A stretch of DNA of 64,000 nucleotides from Steroidobacter agaridevorans (GTDB lineage: Bacteria > Pseudomonadota > Gammaproteobacteria > Steroidobacterales > Steroidobacteraceae): positions 558,001 through 622,000 of the forward strand of contig NZ_BLJO01000003.1 of NCBI RefSeq assembly GCF_009932555.1. The letters are read 5' to 3'. This document shows positions 35,692-45,126 of the stretch, piece after piece. Below the pieces are notes generated by a model, which was not told the DNA's origin, did not search any database, and worked only from the letters and a program-made list of their open reading frames with translations. Position numbers and translations under genes: made by a program. The first letter of the stretch is position 1; each line of letters begins with the position of its first letter.

Positions 35692-37916
35692 AACGATTCG
35701 CGTGGCGCACGATCCTGGCGTGCGTGATCGCTGCGGTAGCCGCCGCTCTCTCTCTCGCTGCAACAGCGAGTGCGGAACTCAGCGCGGGCGCAGGCCTGAG
35801 CGAGCCCGCGGCGCCTCTGTTTGCCGCCGAGGTCGCGCGATCGAAGGCCTTCGTCGCCGACATGATGCGCGAAGGTATCAATGTTCCCGTGCCGAAGGAT
35901 CCTGGCGGGGGGTACACCCACGAACAGCACAAGCGCAACTATCGTGCGATCTACGAAGCAGGTCGCCTGTACAAACTGACTGGCGAGCAGGCTTACGCGG
36001 ATTTCGTCCGTAACTTGCTACTGGCCTATGCGGATCTCTATCCCCGGCTGGGACCGCATCCAGCGCGCTCGAACCAGCAGTATGGGCGGTTGTTCTGGCA
36101 GAACCTGAATGATGCCGTGTGGCTGGTGCATGCCATCCAGGGCTACGCGGAAATTCGTGCGGAACTCAAGGACGCTGAGCGGCGGCGGATCGATGAGGAT
36201 CTGTTTCGCAGCGCTGCGCGCTTCTTGTCCGAAGAGTCGGTGGCCACGTTCGACCGGATCCACAATCACGCCACCTGGTCCACGGCCGGCGTCGGCATGA
36301 CCGGCTACGTGCTTGGCGATGAAAACCTCGTGCAGCGTGCGCTGCTCGGATCGAAGCTCGATGGTCGGTCGGGGTTCCTGCGCCAGATGGACCAGCTTTT
36401 CTCCCCGGACGGGTATTACACGGAGGGACCTTATTATCAGCGTTATGCGCTTCTGCCATTCCTTTTGTTTGCAGATGCCATCGAACGCAATGAGCCGGAT
36501 AGAAAAATATTCGAACGGCGCGACGGGATCCTGCTGAAGGCTCTGTACACCACCATACAGCTGACGTACGCCGGCCACTTCTTCGCCTTCAACGATGCGA
36601 TCAAGGACAAGTCCCTGAACACGGAGGAGCTCTATCAGGGCGTGGCGATCGGCTACACACAAACGCGCGACCCTGCACTGCTGTCGATTGCACAATGGCA
36701 GAGGCGCGTCGCGCTGTCGGATGCCGGAAGGCTCGTCGCCCTCGATGTGGCTCGCGGCTTGAGCAGGGACTTTCCGTTCCGATCGTTGCTGCTTGGAGAT
36801 GGTCCGGAAGGCAAGGACGGCGCTGTCGTAGTGCTACGTAGAGGTGACTCGGAGCGAGGCCAAGCGCTTGTGGCGAAAAACACGTCACAGGGAATGGGTC
36901 ACGGTCACTTCGACAAGCTCAGCTGGCAATACTTCGACAACGCAGCGGAGATCCTCACGGACTACGGTGCCGCACGTTTCCTGAATATCGAGGCTAAGGA
37001 TGGCGGGCGTTACCTGCCCGAGAACGAATCCTGGGCCAAGCAGACCGTTGCACACAATACTTTGGTAGTCGATGGCGTCAGCCATTTCAACGCAGATGCG
37101 CATGTGGCAGACGAGCACGCGCCTCGGCAACTGGCGTATGGCGACTCCTCCGATCTCTCTTTCAGCGTTGCGCAGATGGATAACGCATATGCAGGCGTGA
37201 CCTTCACGCGAGTGCTGGCGATGGTCACGATCGAGGGCCTGGATGCGCCTGTCGTCGCTGACCTCGTGCGGACCCATTCGTCTCGATCGCATCGCTACGA
37301 GCTGCCATTGCACTATCAGGGTCACCTGATGCGCGTCGGACCGAATTCGAAGTCCTACTCCGCCAATCGTCCTGTGCTCGGCAGCGACAACGGCTACCAG
37401 CACATCTGGGTGGATGCGGAAGGGGCGCCGACCGCAGCGGATGCCTTCCTGACATGGCAACTGGGTGAGCGCTTCTACACGTGGCGCTGGGTTCCGCAGC
37501 CGGGATCACAGCTGATTCTCGGCGAGAGCGGCGCTAACGATCCCTCATTCAATCTTCGCCGGCAGCCGATGCTGATCCATCGACTCATCGAGTCCAGCGA
37601 CACAGTCTTTGCTGGAATTCTCGAGACTCACGGCAACTACGATCCAGAGCTCGAACAGGCCAGCGCTAGCGACAGCCAGATTCGGACTCTGTCGCTGGAA
37701 AGTCGAAATGATGCAGACATCCTGATCATAGAGACGTTGGCCGGCCGCCGCGTCGCTGCTGCCATGGCGCACGACCCGGACGCGAACCGCACCCATGAGG
37801 TCATCGTTGGCGACGAGAACATCCGGTGGACCGGGGCAGTGGGGCGCGTCGTGCTACGGCCAGCGAATCGTTCAAGGGCTGAGGAATCGGCGAACATGAG
37901 GCAAGCAACAGAATGA
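35688..37916 (+). CDS. PL17 exolytic oligoalginate lyase
   Basis: 742 residues with a signal peptide, an N-terminal alpha-toroid and a C-terminal heparinase II/III-like beta-sandwich (GHGHFDKLSWQYFDNAAEILTDYG). The catalytic residues of the family can be placed: N193-H194 in HNHATW and Y250 in YYQRYA; the H-to-Y spacing of 56 equals that of Alg17c. It degrades alginate oligomers to unsaturated monouronate, which opens to DEH. GTG start overlaps the PL6 stop and its own stop overlaps kdgF (ATGA), so all are coupled. Confidence 0.91.
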   Translation: MKRFAWRTILACVIAAVAAALSLAATASAELSAGAGLSEPAAPLFAAEVARSKAFVADMMREGINVPVPKDPGGGYTHEQHKRNYRAIYEAGRLYKLTGEQAYADFVRNLLLAYADLYPRLGPHPARSNQQYGRLFWQNLNDAVWLVHAIQGYAEIRAELKDAERRRIDEDLFRSAARFLSEESVATFDRIHNHATWSTAGVGMTGYVLGDENLVQRALLGSKLDGRSGFLRQMDQLFSPDGYYTEGPYYQRYALLPFLLFADAIERNEPDRKIFERRDGILLKALYTTIQLTYAGHFFAFNDAIKDKSLNTEELYQGVAIGYTQTRDPALLSIAQWQRRVALSDAGRLVALDVARGLSRDFPFRSLLLGDGPEGKDGAVVVLRRGDSERGQALVAKNTSQGMGHGHFDKLSWQYFDNAAEILTDYGAARFLNIEAKDGGRYLPENESWAKQTVAHNTLVVDGVSHFNADAHVADEHAPRQLAYGDSSDLSFSVAQMDNAYAGVTFTRVLAMVTIEGLDAPVVADLVRTHSSRSHRYELPLHYQGHLMRVGPNSKSYSANRPVLGSDNGYQHIWVDAEGAPTAADAFLTWQLGERFYTWRWVPQPGSQLILGESGANDPSFNLRRQPMLIHRLIESSDTVFAGILETHGNYDPELEQASASDSQIRTLSLESRNDADILIIETLAGRRVAAAMAHDPDANRTHEVIVGDENIRWTGAVGRVVLRPANRSRAEESANMRQATE

Positions 37917-38269
37917 CGAGCGCAACAGCAAGCCAGCACTTCGTAGTTGGCGCTCAGACGGACCGCGTCGCGGTGGATGCCGGAGTCGAGCGACAGATGC
38001 TGGGCTACTGTCCGGAGCTGATGCTTTGCCGCGTGTGGTTTCAGCTGGGCGCGGTCGGAAGCTTGCACGCACACCCGCACAGCCAGGTGACGTATGTGGA
38101 GTCGGGTCGATTCCAGTTCCAGGTCGGAAATGACGTGGTGGAAGTCGGCGCCGGCGATTGTGTCTACATCCCCTCGGACACCCAGCATGGGGCCAAGTGC
38201 GTCGAAGCAGGCGTGCTGATCGACTGCTTCAGCCCGCTGCGGGCGGATTTCCTTTCCGCCTCCTCGTGA
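37913..38269 (+). CDS. kdgF: KdgF-type cupin, unsaturated uronate ring-opening enzyme
   Basis: 118-residue single cupin. The metal ligands are visible as H-A-H-P-H-S-Q (about 49-55) and the later DTQHGAK histidine, matching the His-His-Gln-His set of KdgF. KdgF speeds linearisation of 4,5-unsaturated monouronates into DEH/DKI. It lies between the PL17 lyase and the transporter, overlapping both (ATGA 37913-37916; GTGA 38266-38269), which fits processing of the PL17 product. Confidence 0.85.
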   Translation: MTSATASQHFVVGAQTDRVAVDAGVERQMLGYCPELMLCRVWFQLGAVGSLHAHPHSQVTYVESGRFQFQVGNDVVEVGAGDCVYIPSDTQHGAKCVEAGVLIDCFSPLRADFLSASS

Positions 38270-39561
38270 GCAGTGGTGACAACTTGAAGATCAGAGGACT
38301 TCGCTGGTTCATCGTATCGCTGGTGGCGCTTGCGACAGTGATCAACTACATCGATCGGAACGCGCTTGCGATCATGTGGCCGGAGATCTCCAAGGATATC
38401 GGCGCAAGCAAAGACGACTACGCCAACCTGGTCGTGGTTTTCACGATGTTCTATGCGCTTGGGCAATCTGCCTTCGGCAAGATCTTTGATGTGATCGGCA
38501 CGCGCATGGGGTTCGTGGCGTCGATCATCATCTGGTCAGCATCGATTGCCTTGCACGCCACGGCACGCAGCATCGGTGCGTTCGCGCTCCTTCGCTCGAC
38601 GCTGGCATTTTCGGAGGCCGGCAACTGGCCAGGCGCCGTCAAGGCCAACGCCGAGTGGTTCCCGCCCCGGGAGCGGGCATTCGCACAGGGGATCTTCAAC
38701 TCCGGCGCATCGCTCGGCGCGATCGTCTCATTGCCACTCATTGCGTGGCTCTTCACCCTGTTCGGCTGGAAGGCGACATTTGCGGCGGTCGGCGTGCTTG
38801 GCGCGCTCTGGATCATTCCCTGGTTGGTGATCTACAAGGCCGGACCGGCGATTCACCCCTGGCTAACGAATAAGGAACGAATTCACATTCTTGGCGCCGG
38901 TACGGAAATCGAGAGCGCTGTGCCCGTCGGGCAACTTTACGCGCCAACCATGAAACAACTTCTCTCACACAAGGAGAGCTGGGCAATCATTCTCAGCCGT
39001 TTGTTCCTGGATCCGATCTGGTGGCTCTTCGTGTCGTGGCTGCCGATCTATCTTTCGGAGAGCTTCGGATTCGACGTCCAGCAGATCGGCGCGTTCGGCT
39101 GGGTGCCATATGTCGGGGCCATGCTGGGCGCCCTGAGCGGTGGCTGGTTTGCCGGCATCCTCATTCGATCCGGGTGTTCGGTGGGCTTTGCGCGCAAGGC
39201 GATGGTGATATTCGGCGGACTGCTGATGCTGCCGGCCTTGCTCCTGACCGGCAGGGCATCGGACCCGCTGACAGCCGTGTTGCTCATCGCTGTGATTCTG
39301 TTTGGGTTCCAAGTCGCGATCGGCAACATCCAGACGCTGCCCAGCGACTACTTCCACGGAAGCTCCGTGGGTCTGATGGCCGGGATGAGCGGCACGGCGG
39401 CCGTCCTCAGTGTGTTGGTGGTGACGAAGCTGGTACCGGTCATGACCAGCGTTTCGTTTGCGCCGGTGTTCGTCATGAGCTCGCTGTTCGTCCCTTTATC
39501 CATTGCTTCGCTGATTTTTCTCGGCGGCAGGGTAGAGAAGGTCACCAGCAAGTCGGAATGA
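38266..39561 (+). CDS. MFS transporter (ACS/hexuronate type), probable DEH importer
   Basis: 431 residues from GTG 38266, which overlaps the kdgF stop. Twelve membrane helices are predicted; the opening FIVSLVALATVINYIDRNALAIMWPEISKDIG with the YIDR motif is typical of the anion:cation symporter group that carries hexuronates and galactonate. The upstream in-frame extension belongs to the overlap with kdgF. In this operon the substrate is probably the linear unsaturated uronate product or another uronate. Confidence 0.85.
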   Translation: MSSGDNLKIRGLRWFIVSLVALATVINYIDRNALAIMWPEISKDIGASKDDYANLVVVFTMFYALGQSAFGKIFDVIGTRMGFVASIIIWSASIALHATARSIGAFALLRSTLAFSEAGNWPGAVKANAEWFPPRERAFAQGIFNSGASLGAIVSLPLIAWLFTLFGWKATFAAVGVLGALWIIPWLVIYKAGPAIHPWLTNKERIHILGAGTEIESAVPVGQLYAPTMKQLLSHKESWAIILSRLFLDPIWWLFVSWLPIYLSESFGFDVQQIGAFGWVPYVGAMLGALSGGWFAGILIRSGCSVGFARKAMVIFGGLLMLPALLLTGRASDPLTAVLLIAVILFGFQVAIGNIQTLPSDYFHGSSVGLMAGMSGTAAVLSVLVVTKLVPVMTSVSFAPVFVMSSLFVPLSIASLIFLGGRVEKVTSKSE

Positions 39562-39589
39562 AAGTTTGTCGTGATGCAGAAGGTGAAGC

Positions 39590-40345
39590 ATGAAGAAGCT
39601 TGAAGGCAAGATCGCAATCGTAACGGGCGGCAGCCGCGACATCGGGCGCGCGGTCTCGGAGCGGCTCGCGGAAGAAGGCGCCAGAGTGGTCGTCAACTAC
39701 TGCAACAATAAGACGGACGGCGAGGCAACGCTGGCGGCGATCATGGCGGCGGGAGGGAGTGCGATCCTGGTCAAGGCGGATCTCACCGTCGTGGCCGATG
39801 TCGAGCGCCTGGTGGCGGAGTCCCGTAAGGCCTTCGGCGAACAGATCGATATCCTAGTGAACGTCACGGGCGGCATGATTGCGCGCAAGACGCTCGCCGA
39901 AATGGATCTCGACTTCTTCAATCAAGTGATGGCCCTGAACACGACGTCGACTTTCCTGGCGACGAAAGCGGTCGTGCCTTACATGCCGGCGGGGAGTGCG
40001 ATTGTCAATCTAGCGTCGCAGGCCGGACGCGATGGCGGTGGCCCGGGTGCTGCTGCCTATTCGACCTCAAAGGGCGCGGTCATGTCCTTTACAAGGGCGA
40101 TGGCCAAGGAACTCGGGCCTAGGGGCATTCGGGTGAACTCCTTGTGTCCAGGGATGATCGCCACGTCCTTCCATGACCGATTCACCAAGGACGCGGTGCG
40201 TGAGAATGTCGCCGCATCCACGCCGCTGCGCCGTCAGGGAGCGGCTCTGGAAGTGGCCGCTGCCGCGGCCTATCTGGTATCCGAAGATGCCAGTTTTCTG
40301 ACTGGCACCAACCTCGATGTGAACGGCGGTCTGTACTTCTCGTAG
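39590..40345 (+). CDS. SDR-type DEH reductase
   Basis: 251-residue classical SDR: TGGSRDIG cofactor motif (about 12-19), VNVTGG, and the active-site run IVNLASQAGRDGGGPGAAAYSTSKGAV with Ser, Tyr and Lys. The C-terminus (TGTNLDVNGGLYFS) is that of the 3-oxoacyl-ACP reductase-like group to which NAD(P)H-dependent DEH reductases belong. It should reduce DEH to 2-keto-3-deoxygluconate. A decayed paralogue lies downstream at 41314-41995. The gene starts 28 bases after the transporter. Confidence 0.85.
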   Translation: MKKLEGKIAIVTGGSRDIGRAVSERLAEEGARVVVNYCNNKTDGEATLAAIMAAGGSAILVKADLTVVADVERLVAESRKAFGEQIDILVNVTGGMIARKTLAEMDLDFFNQVMALNTTSTFLATKAVVPYMPAGSAIVNLASQAGRDGGGPGAAAYSTSKGAVMSFTRAMAKELGPRGIRVNSLCPGMIATSFHDRFTKDAVRENVAASTPLRRQGAALEVAAAAAYLVSEDASFLTGTNLDVNGGLYFS

Positions 40346-40376
40346 GAAACGAACGCTGGCGATCGGGACGCCTGGA

Positions 40377-41324
40377 ATGACCATTTTTGTCTTCGGCGAA
40401 GCGATGCTGGAGTATCACAGCCGTGGCGCTTCCGCTGGACTGCGCTATGGTGGGGATACCCTCAATACCGCGATCCATCTTGCGCGAATGGGCTGCCGGG
40501 TGGCGTATGTCACCGCGGTGGGAACCGATCCGATCAGCGATGCGCTGGTTGCAGGTTGGGCGTCGGAAGGCATCGACACGAGCTTCGTGTTGCGTCATCC
40601 GATGCGTAGTCCGGGGATCTACGCCATTCACCTCGATCAGAATGGCGAGCGCAGTTTCCTCACCTGGCGGGATCAAAGCGCTGCACGCGAGATGTTCGCG
40701 CTTCCAGCCATGCAGGCGGCGCTAGACGAGGCACGCAATGCTGAATTGCTGTACTTCAGTCTGATATCGCTCGCGATACTTCCGCAGGAAGGACGCGAAC
40801 GATTGCTGGAGCTGGCGGCCGGCGTGCGTGCGCAGGGAGATCAGGTCGCCTACGACAGCAATTTCCGTCGCAATCTGTGGCCGGACCTCGAGCAGGCCCG
40901 TGCGGTGTCCGAATCCGCCATGGGCACTGCCACGATCGGGCTGCCGACGGACGTCGACGAGCGACAGTTATATGTGTCGGCCTTGACCGAGCGGGAAATC
41001 GCATCGCGCTGGATCGCGCTAGGCTGCCAGGAAGTAGTGGTCAAGGTCGGCGAGCGAGGCTGTCTGTTGGTCGATGCGCACTCCGGTGGAGAGGTGATGC
41101 CGCCGTCTTCGGTCGTGCAAGTCGTCGACACCAGTGGGGCGGGCGACGCCTTCAATGCAGGATATCTGGGCGCGCGCCTTCGCCTCGCGCAAGGCAAGGC
41201 GGCGGCGGTGGAACGTGGTCAACAGCTGGCGCGATGGGTGATTGCCAGAATGGGTGCCCTACCAGCGATCGACGCTGAGGCGCCGTATGCGATTGAATCT
41301 GCGAGACCGACGCATGCGCATTAA
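40377..41324 (+). CDS. kdgK: 2-keto-3-deoxygluconate kinase
   Basis: 315-residue PfkB/ribokinase-family sugar kinase: opening GEAMLEYHSRGASAGLRYGGDTLNTAIHLARMG and the phosphate-binding DTSGAGDAFNAGYLGARL with the catalytic aspartate. The sequence fits KDG kinases (ATP + KDG to KDPG). Last intact gene of the alginate operon; KDPG aldolase is not in the window. The 3' end overlaps the start of the decayed SDR copy. Confidence 0.87.
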   Translation: MTIFVFGEAMLEYHSRGASAGLRYGGDTLNTAIHLARMGCRVAYVTAVGTDPISDALVAGWASEGIDTSFVLRHPMRSPGIYAIHLDQNGERSFLTWRDQSAAREMFALPAMQAALDEARNAELLYFSLISLAILPQEGRERLLELAAGVRAQGDQVAYDSNFRRNLWPDLEQARAVSESAMGTATIGLPTDVDERQLYVSALTEREIASRWIALGCQEVVVKVGERGCLLVDAHSGGEVMPPSSVVQVVDTSGAGDAFNAGYLGARLRLAQGKAAAVERGQQLARWVIARMGALPAIDAEAPYAIESARPTHAH

Positions 41325-41995
41325 AGACAAGGTGGCAATCGTATCAACTAAGCGAATGATGTGGCGAGTGCGGAGCAGGCATTGCAAACGATAGAGATCG
41401 CCGTCGGCACGGCGATCCTCGGTCGCGCCGATGTGACCCATCAAGAAGACGTTGATCGATCATTGCAGCTGCCCATCGCGCCTATGGTCAGGATATCCAC
41501 CTGCTAGTAAACGTTGCACGCGGGCTGGTCGAGCGCCGAACTCTTGCGCAGATCGATGAAGCATTCTTCGATCGGGTCATGTCCCTCAATCTGAAATCGA
41601 CCTTCCTGATGACGCGAGCTGCCGTGCCTTACATGCCGCGCGGGTCGGCGATCGTGAATCTTTCCTCCCAGGCTGGGCGAGATGGCGGAGGCGCGGGTGC
41701 ATCCATTTATGCAACAGCCAAAGGTGCCGTTTCTACATTTACTCGAGTCATGGCGAAAGAGCTCGGGCTCCGCGGTACCTGCGTGAATGCGGTCTGTCCC
41801 GGCATGATCAGTACGAGCTTCCATGACATGTTCTCCAAGCCCGAAGTGCGCACGACTGTGGCCGGGGCCACCCCGCTGCGGCGCGAGGGCAAAGCCAGCG
41901 AGGTGGCAGAAGTCGTTGCATGCCTGGCATCGACAGACGGATCGTTCCTCAAAGCCGTCAATCTGGATGTCAACGGAGGACTGCTGTTCTCGTAG
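41314..41995 (+). pseudogene. Decayed second copy of the DEH reductase gene
   Basis: The 5' start MRIKDKVAIVST is present at 41314 inside the kdgK 3' end, then reading is lost. From about 41480 the frame resumes (AYGQDIHLLVNVARGLVERRTLAQ...) and continues intact to a normal SDR end (LKAVNLDVNGGLLFS), closely parallel to the gene at 39590. About 75 bases and the nucleotide-binding part are missing relative to that copy. ATG 41579 would give only the C-terminal 138 residues. Confidence 0.75.
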
Positions 41996-42172
41996 AAAGG
42001 ACTCCATTTGCGGTTCATTTGTTTGAATAACGCGGTCACCAACAGTGGTTCGACGATAGGCGCGTCTGATCGGCGTTGGCGCCTCGACGCCGCGAAAGTG
42101 GGAACAGGGCGAGCACGCTGACTTTGCAACGATGCATCTTGGCTCGGACCTGGGGCGCGCCATACGAGCGCG

Positions 42173-42460
42173 GTGCATCGGCCGCTGATGGTTGCCTCAC
42201 GGCAGTTCAATCCGATCCAGCAATTCCTGATTGCTTTCGATGGCAGCGAGACGACGCGCAGGGGCGTCGAAAAATTCACAGCGCCATTCGATCTGGTAAC
42301 GCGACGCAGTGATAGGACACTACGTCACCGCAAATCCATCGATCTGCTCGTGATGGGAGCCTATGGCCATTCCCGTATCCGGCAGCTGATTGTTGGAAGC
42401 ACGGCGACCGACGTGTTTGATCCCCATCTTGCTGTTGCGCTGATCACAGTGCGTCCGTGC
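42173..42460 (+). pseudogene. Decayed universal stress protein (UspA-like) gene
   Basis: The reading frame contains QQFLIAFDGSETTRRGVEKF, the usual start of a Usp domain, and IDLLVMGAYGHSRIRQLIVGSTATDV...VALITVR, its conserved ATP-binding end. The 60-70 residues normally between these are reduced to about 20, and no good start exists. The frame then runs antisense into the LamG-like gene. Confidence 0.65.
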
Positions 42461-42487
42461 GAAGCAACTCGAGCGTCTCAGTCTCGA

Positions 42488-43195
42488 TCATCGTCGCGAG
42501 TCGAATGTCTCAGGTCGAAGCGAGTCCACGATCCGAGTTGGGCTCGCCAGGGCCTCTGACGTGAAACGAACTTCGGCGATGCATCCTTTGTACCAGGATC
42601 GCTCGTTCAACCGCACACCCAGGGAGATGCGACCGTCCTTCATGGGATGAAATGGTACGGGCCCGTCCATTTCCTTGGCACCATTCACGTAGTGCGCCAT
42701 GGTCCGTCCATCGAACGACAGCGCCACCCAGTGCCAGCGATCCGCCGCATGCAGCTTGGCACGATCGAGAAGCACCCGATTATCTTCGCTCGAAGCGTAC
42801 ATGAAGGTATCGAGTGCCCATTGTCGCTCGCGAGTCAGTCTCGTCTCCAGCAGCAGGCGGCTGGCACGTTCATCCTCGATATGCAGGAAGCGTTGTTCCT
42901 CGTCTCCCGTTCCATCCGGTTTGATCAACACCTCGATGGTGAACTGCGCCTGACCAGCGAGCGGATTCGTTGTGACGATGACTCCGTCGGACCGGCCATC
43001 GAAGCAGAGCGCGTGGCGACCATCCACGATCTGCGCGCGAGGCGCGCCGAGTACTCGAGCGTGATGGTCAGCGATGCGTGGGAATTCTGCGAAAGTCCAG
43101 GTAACCAGCTCCGCCCGAACGGCAGAGCTTGCGCAGCCCAGTAGCAGCGCCGCCGCCACCTTGATCATGAATAGGAATCTTCGCTGTCGGGTCAT
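42488..43195 (-). CDS. Exported LamG/concanavalin-like domain protein
   Basis: 235 residues from ATG 43195, which has GAGGA upstream; 43225 is a weaker alternative. A signal sequence (FLFMIKVAAALLLGCASSAVRA) precedes a jelly-roll LamG-like domain: CFDGRSDGVIVTTNPLAGQAQFTIEVLIKPD, WHWVALSFDGRTMAHYVNG and the closing GCIAEVRFTSEALA. These domains bind carbohydrate or form part of glycan-processing enzymes. It lies on the opposite strand to the pectin locus, isolated between pseudogenes; its ligand is unknown. Confidence 0.75.
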   Translation of the reverse strand: MTRQRRFLFMIKVAAALLLGCASSAVRAELVTWTFAEFPRIADHHARVLGAPRAQIVDGRHALCFDGRSDGVIVTTNPLAGQAQFTIEVLIKPDGTGDEEQRFLHIEDERASRLLLETRLTRERQWALDTFMYASSEDNRVLLDRAKLHAADRWHWVALSFDGRTMAHYVNGAKEMDGPVPFHPMKDGRISLGVRLNERSWYKGCIAEVRFTSEALASPTRIVDSLRPETFDSRR

Positions 43196-43310
43196 GGGCA
43201 TCCTCTGTAAGCATTCCGCAGGCAACCTTCATTGGCCAGTAAATGGCCAGCTTCCGGTCCAGCGTCGAACCTAACGCGGCGGCAGCAGATCGAGAGAGCC
43301 AATGCACCTG

Positions 43311-43355
43311 AAAGATTAGTATCCTAGAAGCTTTCGGCAGATATCGAGAAGATTC
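43311..43355 (+). promoter_or_regulatory. Upstream regulatory block, copy 1
   Basis: AAAGATTAGTATCCT and ATCGAGAAGATTC match the block at 47768-47812 upstream of the TonB receptor with the same spacing. Here it precedes the receptor remnant and the GH140-like gene, suggesting a shared regulator or promoter. Confidence 0.45.
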
Positions 43356-43451
43356 ACTGGCGTGAGCGGACTACCGTCATGGCGACGAGAGACCGTCGGG
43401 CCCGCTGCGTGCAGCCCTGCGAGACTCGATACAAACGTTGGGGGATTTCAG

Positions 43452-43496
43452 GTGCAGCGTCATCCTGCTGTTTCACGTGCCATTCGCACGCATTGA
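43452..43496 (+). pseudogene. 5' remnant of a TonB-dependent receptor gene
   Basis: GTG 43452 opens MQRHPAVSRAIRTH and then a stop. This parallels MQQRNRVVTRAICTT at the start of the receptor at 47918, and the preceding bases (GATACAA...TTGGGGGATT) are alike too. The rest of the receptor gene is absent; the GH140-like gene begins 135 bases later. Confidence 0.55.
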
Positions 43497-43630
43497 CCGT
43501 TCCGGTCCTCACAAGCCGCCATCGAAGCGAATCCCTCGATGCGTCATCGACGTTGCGTTTCTTATCACGCAGCGTTCATGGCGCTTGGCTGCCGGCGGCC
43601 TTTACGAATCACATAAGTATTGAACTGACC

Positions 43631-45106
43631 ATGAAAACAATTTTTCTGATTGTCCTGCTGTGCGCCTCGTTGCTGGGTCAGCCGGGCAGAGCGGAGGCGC
43701 CCTGGCAGCAGCATGGCAAGCTCGAGGTGTCCTCAAATGGCCACGCCATACAACATGCGGATGGCACCGCGCTGCTTTGGATCGGCGATACCGCGTGGGG
43801 AATGTTTCAACAGCTCACTCGCGAAGAGATCGATCAATACCTTGATCACCGTCAACGACTGGGATTCACGGTCATCCAGTCGGTAGCGTTCTGGTATCCG
43901 CACGGCGGCGGGATGCGGAGCGGACCTCACAACGCGGCCAATGCCTACGGTCATCGTCCCTTCAGCGGCGGCGAGGATTCTCCCAACACGGCCGAGCCGC
44001 TGGTGGTCGAGGGGGGCAGCCCCGACGCGCCCAATGACTACTGGGATCACGCGGACTATGTGATTCGCGCGATCAAGCAGCGGAACATGTATCTGGCGCT
44101 GTTGCCCTGTTGGGGACGAGCCTACGTCACTCCGCAGTTTGGTGGCGCTCATCAGGAATTCACGGAGTCAGAGGCGAAGTCCTATGGCGAGTTCCTCGGC
44201 AAGCGCTATCAACGGGAGCCGCACATCGTCTGGGTGCTCGGCGGCGATGCCAAGGCGCAGTATCAGGGCTACGGCAGCGATGGGTACGCGGAGTACGACA
44301 AGCGCGCCGTGTTCAGGGCGATGGCAGAGGGAATCGCGCACGGTGTGACCGGGCAGCGGCTCTCATGGAACCGGGCGCATCCGGCCTGGAAGCAGGTTTT
44401 CATGACCTATCACCCGGATGGCGACTTTCTAGACAATTCTTCCAAATGGTTCCACGAGGATGCCTGGCTGAGCGCCAACGGCGTGGAAGTGTGGAGCGAG
44501 GTGGAGCAGGTCTACCCGACGATGCTGCGCGACTACGAATTGCAGCGGCCGATCAAGCCGAGCCTGTTCCTCGAGGGGTCCTACGAATTCGGCTCTTATC
44601 GTCGCGAGTGCGGTTGGGTCACACCGCTCAAAACGCGCCGCCAGATCTACCATACCTTCTTTGCCGGCGGCGCCGGGCACACGTACGGGGCGGGGCCGAT
44701 CTGGGCTATGCGCGGCAACGGCGGCGACTACAACTGCGGCTACACCTGGCAACAGTCGCTCGATTTTCCAGGCGCCGCCCAGTTCGCCGGAGTGGCGAAG
44801 AAATTTCTGCTGGAGCACGGCTGGCCGCAGTGGATTCCAGAAGGGCGCATGGTCGCCGGCGCCGGGCAAGGTGAAAGCCTGAAGGCGGCCGTTACGGCTG
44901 CCTCTGGCCAGCTGGCGCTGGTTTATTTTTCCAATAACTCGCACGCGAAGATAACGAACACGCTGGGCAAAGCTGCGGTGGCGCGATGGTTCGATCCGCG
45001 CGACGGCGCAGAGCAGCCGGCAGGGCGATTCGAGCCGAATGAGGCCCGCGGCATGTTTCCTCCCGAGAGATGGGAAGACGCCGTGCTGATCCTGCGAGCC
45101 GAGTGA
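43631..45106 (+). CDS. DUF4038/GH140-like glycoside hydrolase (apiosidase-like)
   Basis: 491 residues from ATG 43631, with a signal peptide (MKTIFLIVLLCASLLGQPGRAEA). The body is a DUF4038 TIM barrel (GTALLWIGDTAWGMFQQLTREEIDQYLDHRQRLGFTVIQS; HIVWVLGGDAKAQY; SLFLEGSYEFG), followed by the small C-terminal beta domain (ALVYFSNNSHAKITNTLG). DUF4038 is the catalytic domain of GH140, whose characterised member removes apiose from rhamnogalacturonan II. The D-apiose-type operon at 55-64 kb supports apiosidase activity here. Upstream in-frame sequence back to 43379 is non-coding. Confidence 0.8.
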   Translation: MKTIFLIVLLCASLLGQPGRAEAPWQQHGKLEVSSNGHAIQHADGTALLWIGDTAWGMFQQLTREEIDQYLDHRQRLGFTVIQSVAFWYPHGGGMRSGPHNAANAYGHRPFSGGEDSPNTAEPLVVEGGSPDAPNDYWDHADYVIRAIKQRNMYLALLPCWGRAYVTPQFGGAHQEFTESEAKSYGEFLGKRYQREPHIVWVLGGDAKAQYQGYGSDGYAEYDKRAVFRAMAEGIAHGVTGQRLSWNRAHPAWKQVFMTYHPDGDFLDNSSKWFHEDAWLSANGVEVWSEVEQVYPTMLRDYELQRPIKPSLFLEGSYEFGSYRRECGWVTPLKTRRQIYHTFFAGGAGHTYGAGPIWAMRGNGGDYNCGYTWQQSLDFPGAAQFAGVAKKFLLEHGWPQWIPEGRMVAGAGQGESLKAAVTAASGQLALVYFSNNSHAKITNTLGKAAVARWFDPRDGAEQPAGRFEPNEARGMFPPERWEDAVLILRAE

Positions 45107-45126
45107 CGGAAACCGAAGCGACGACA

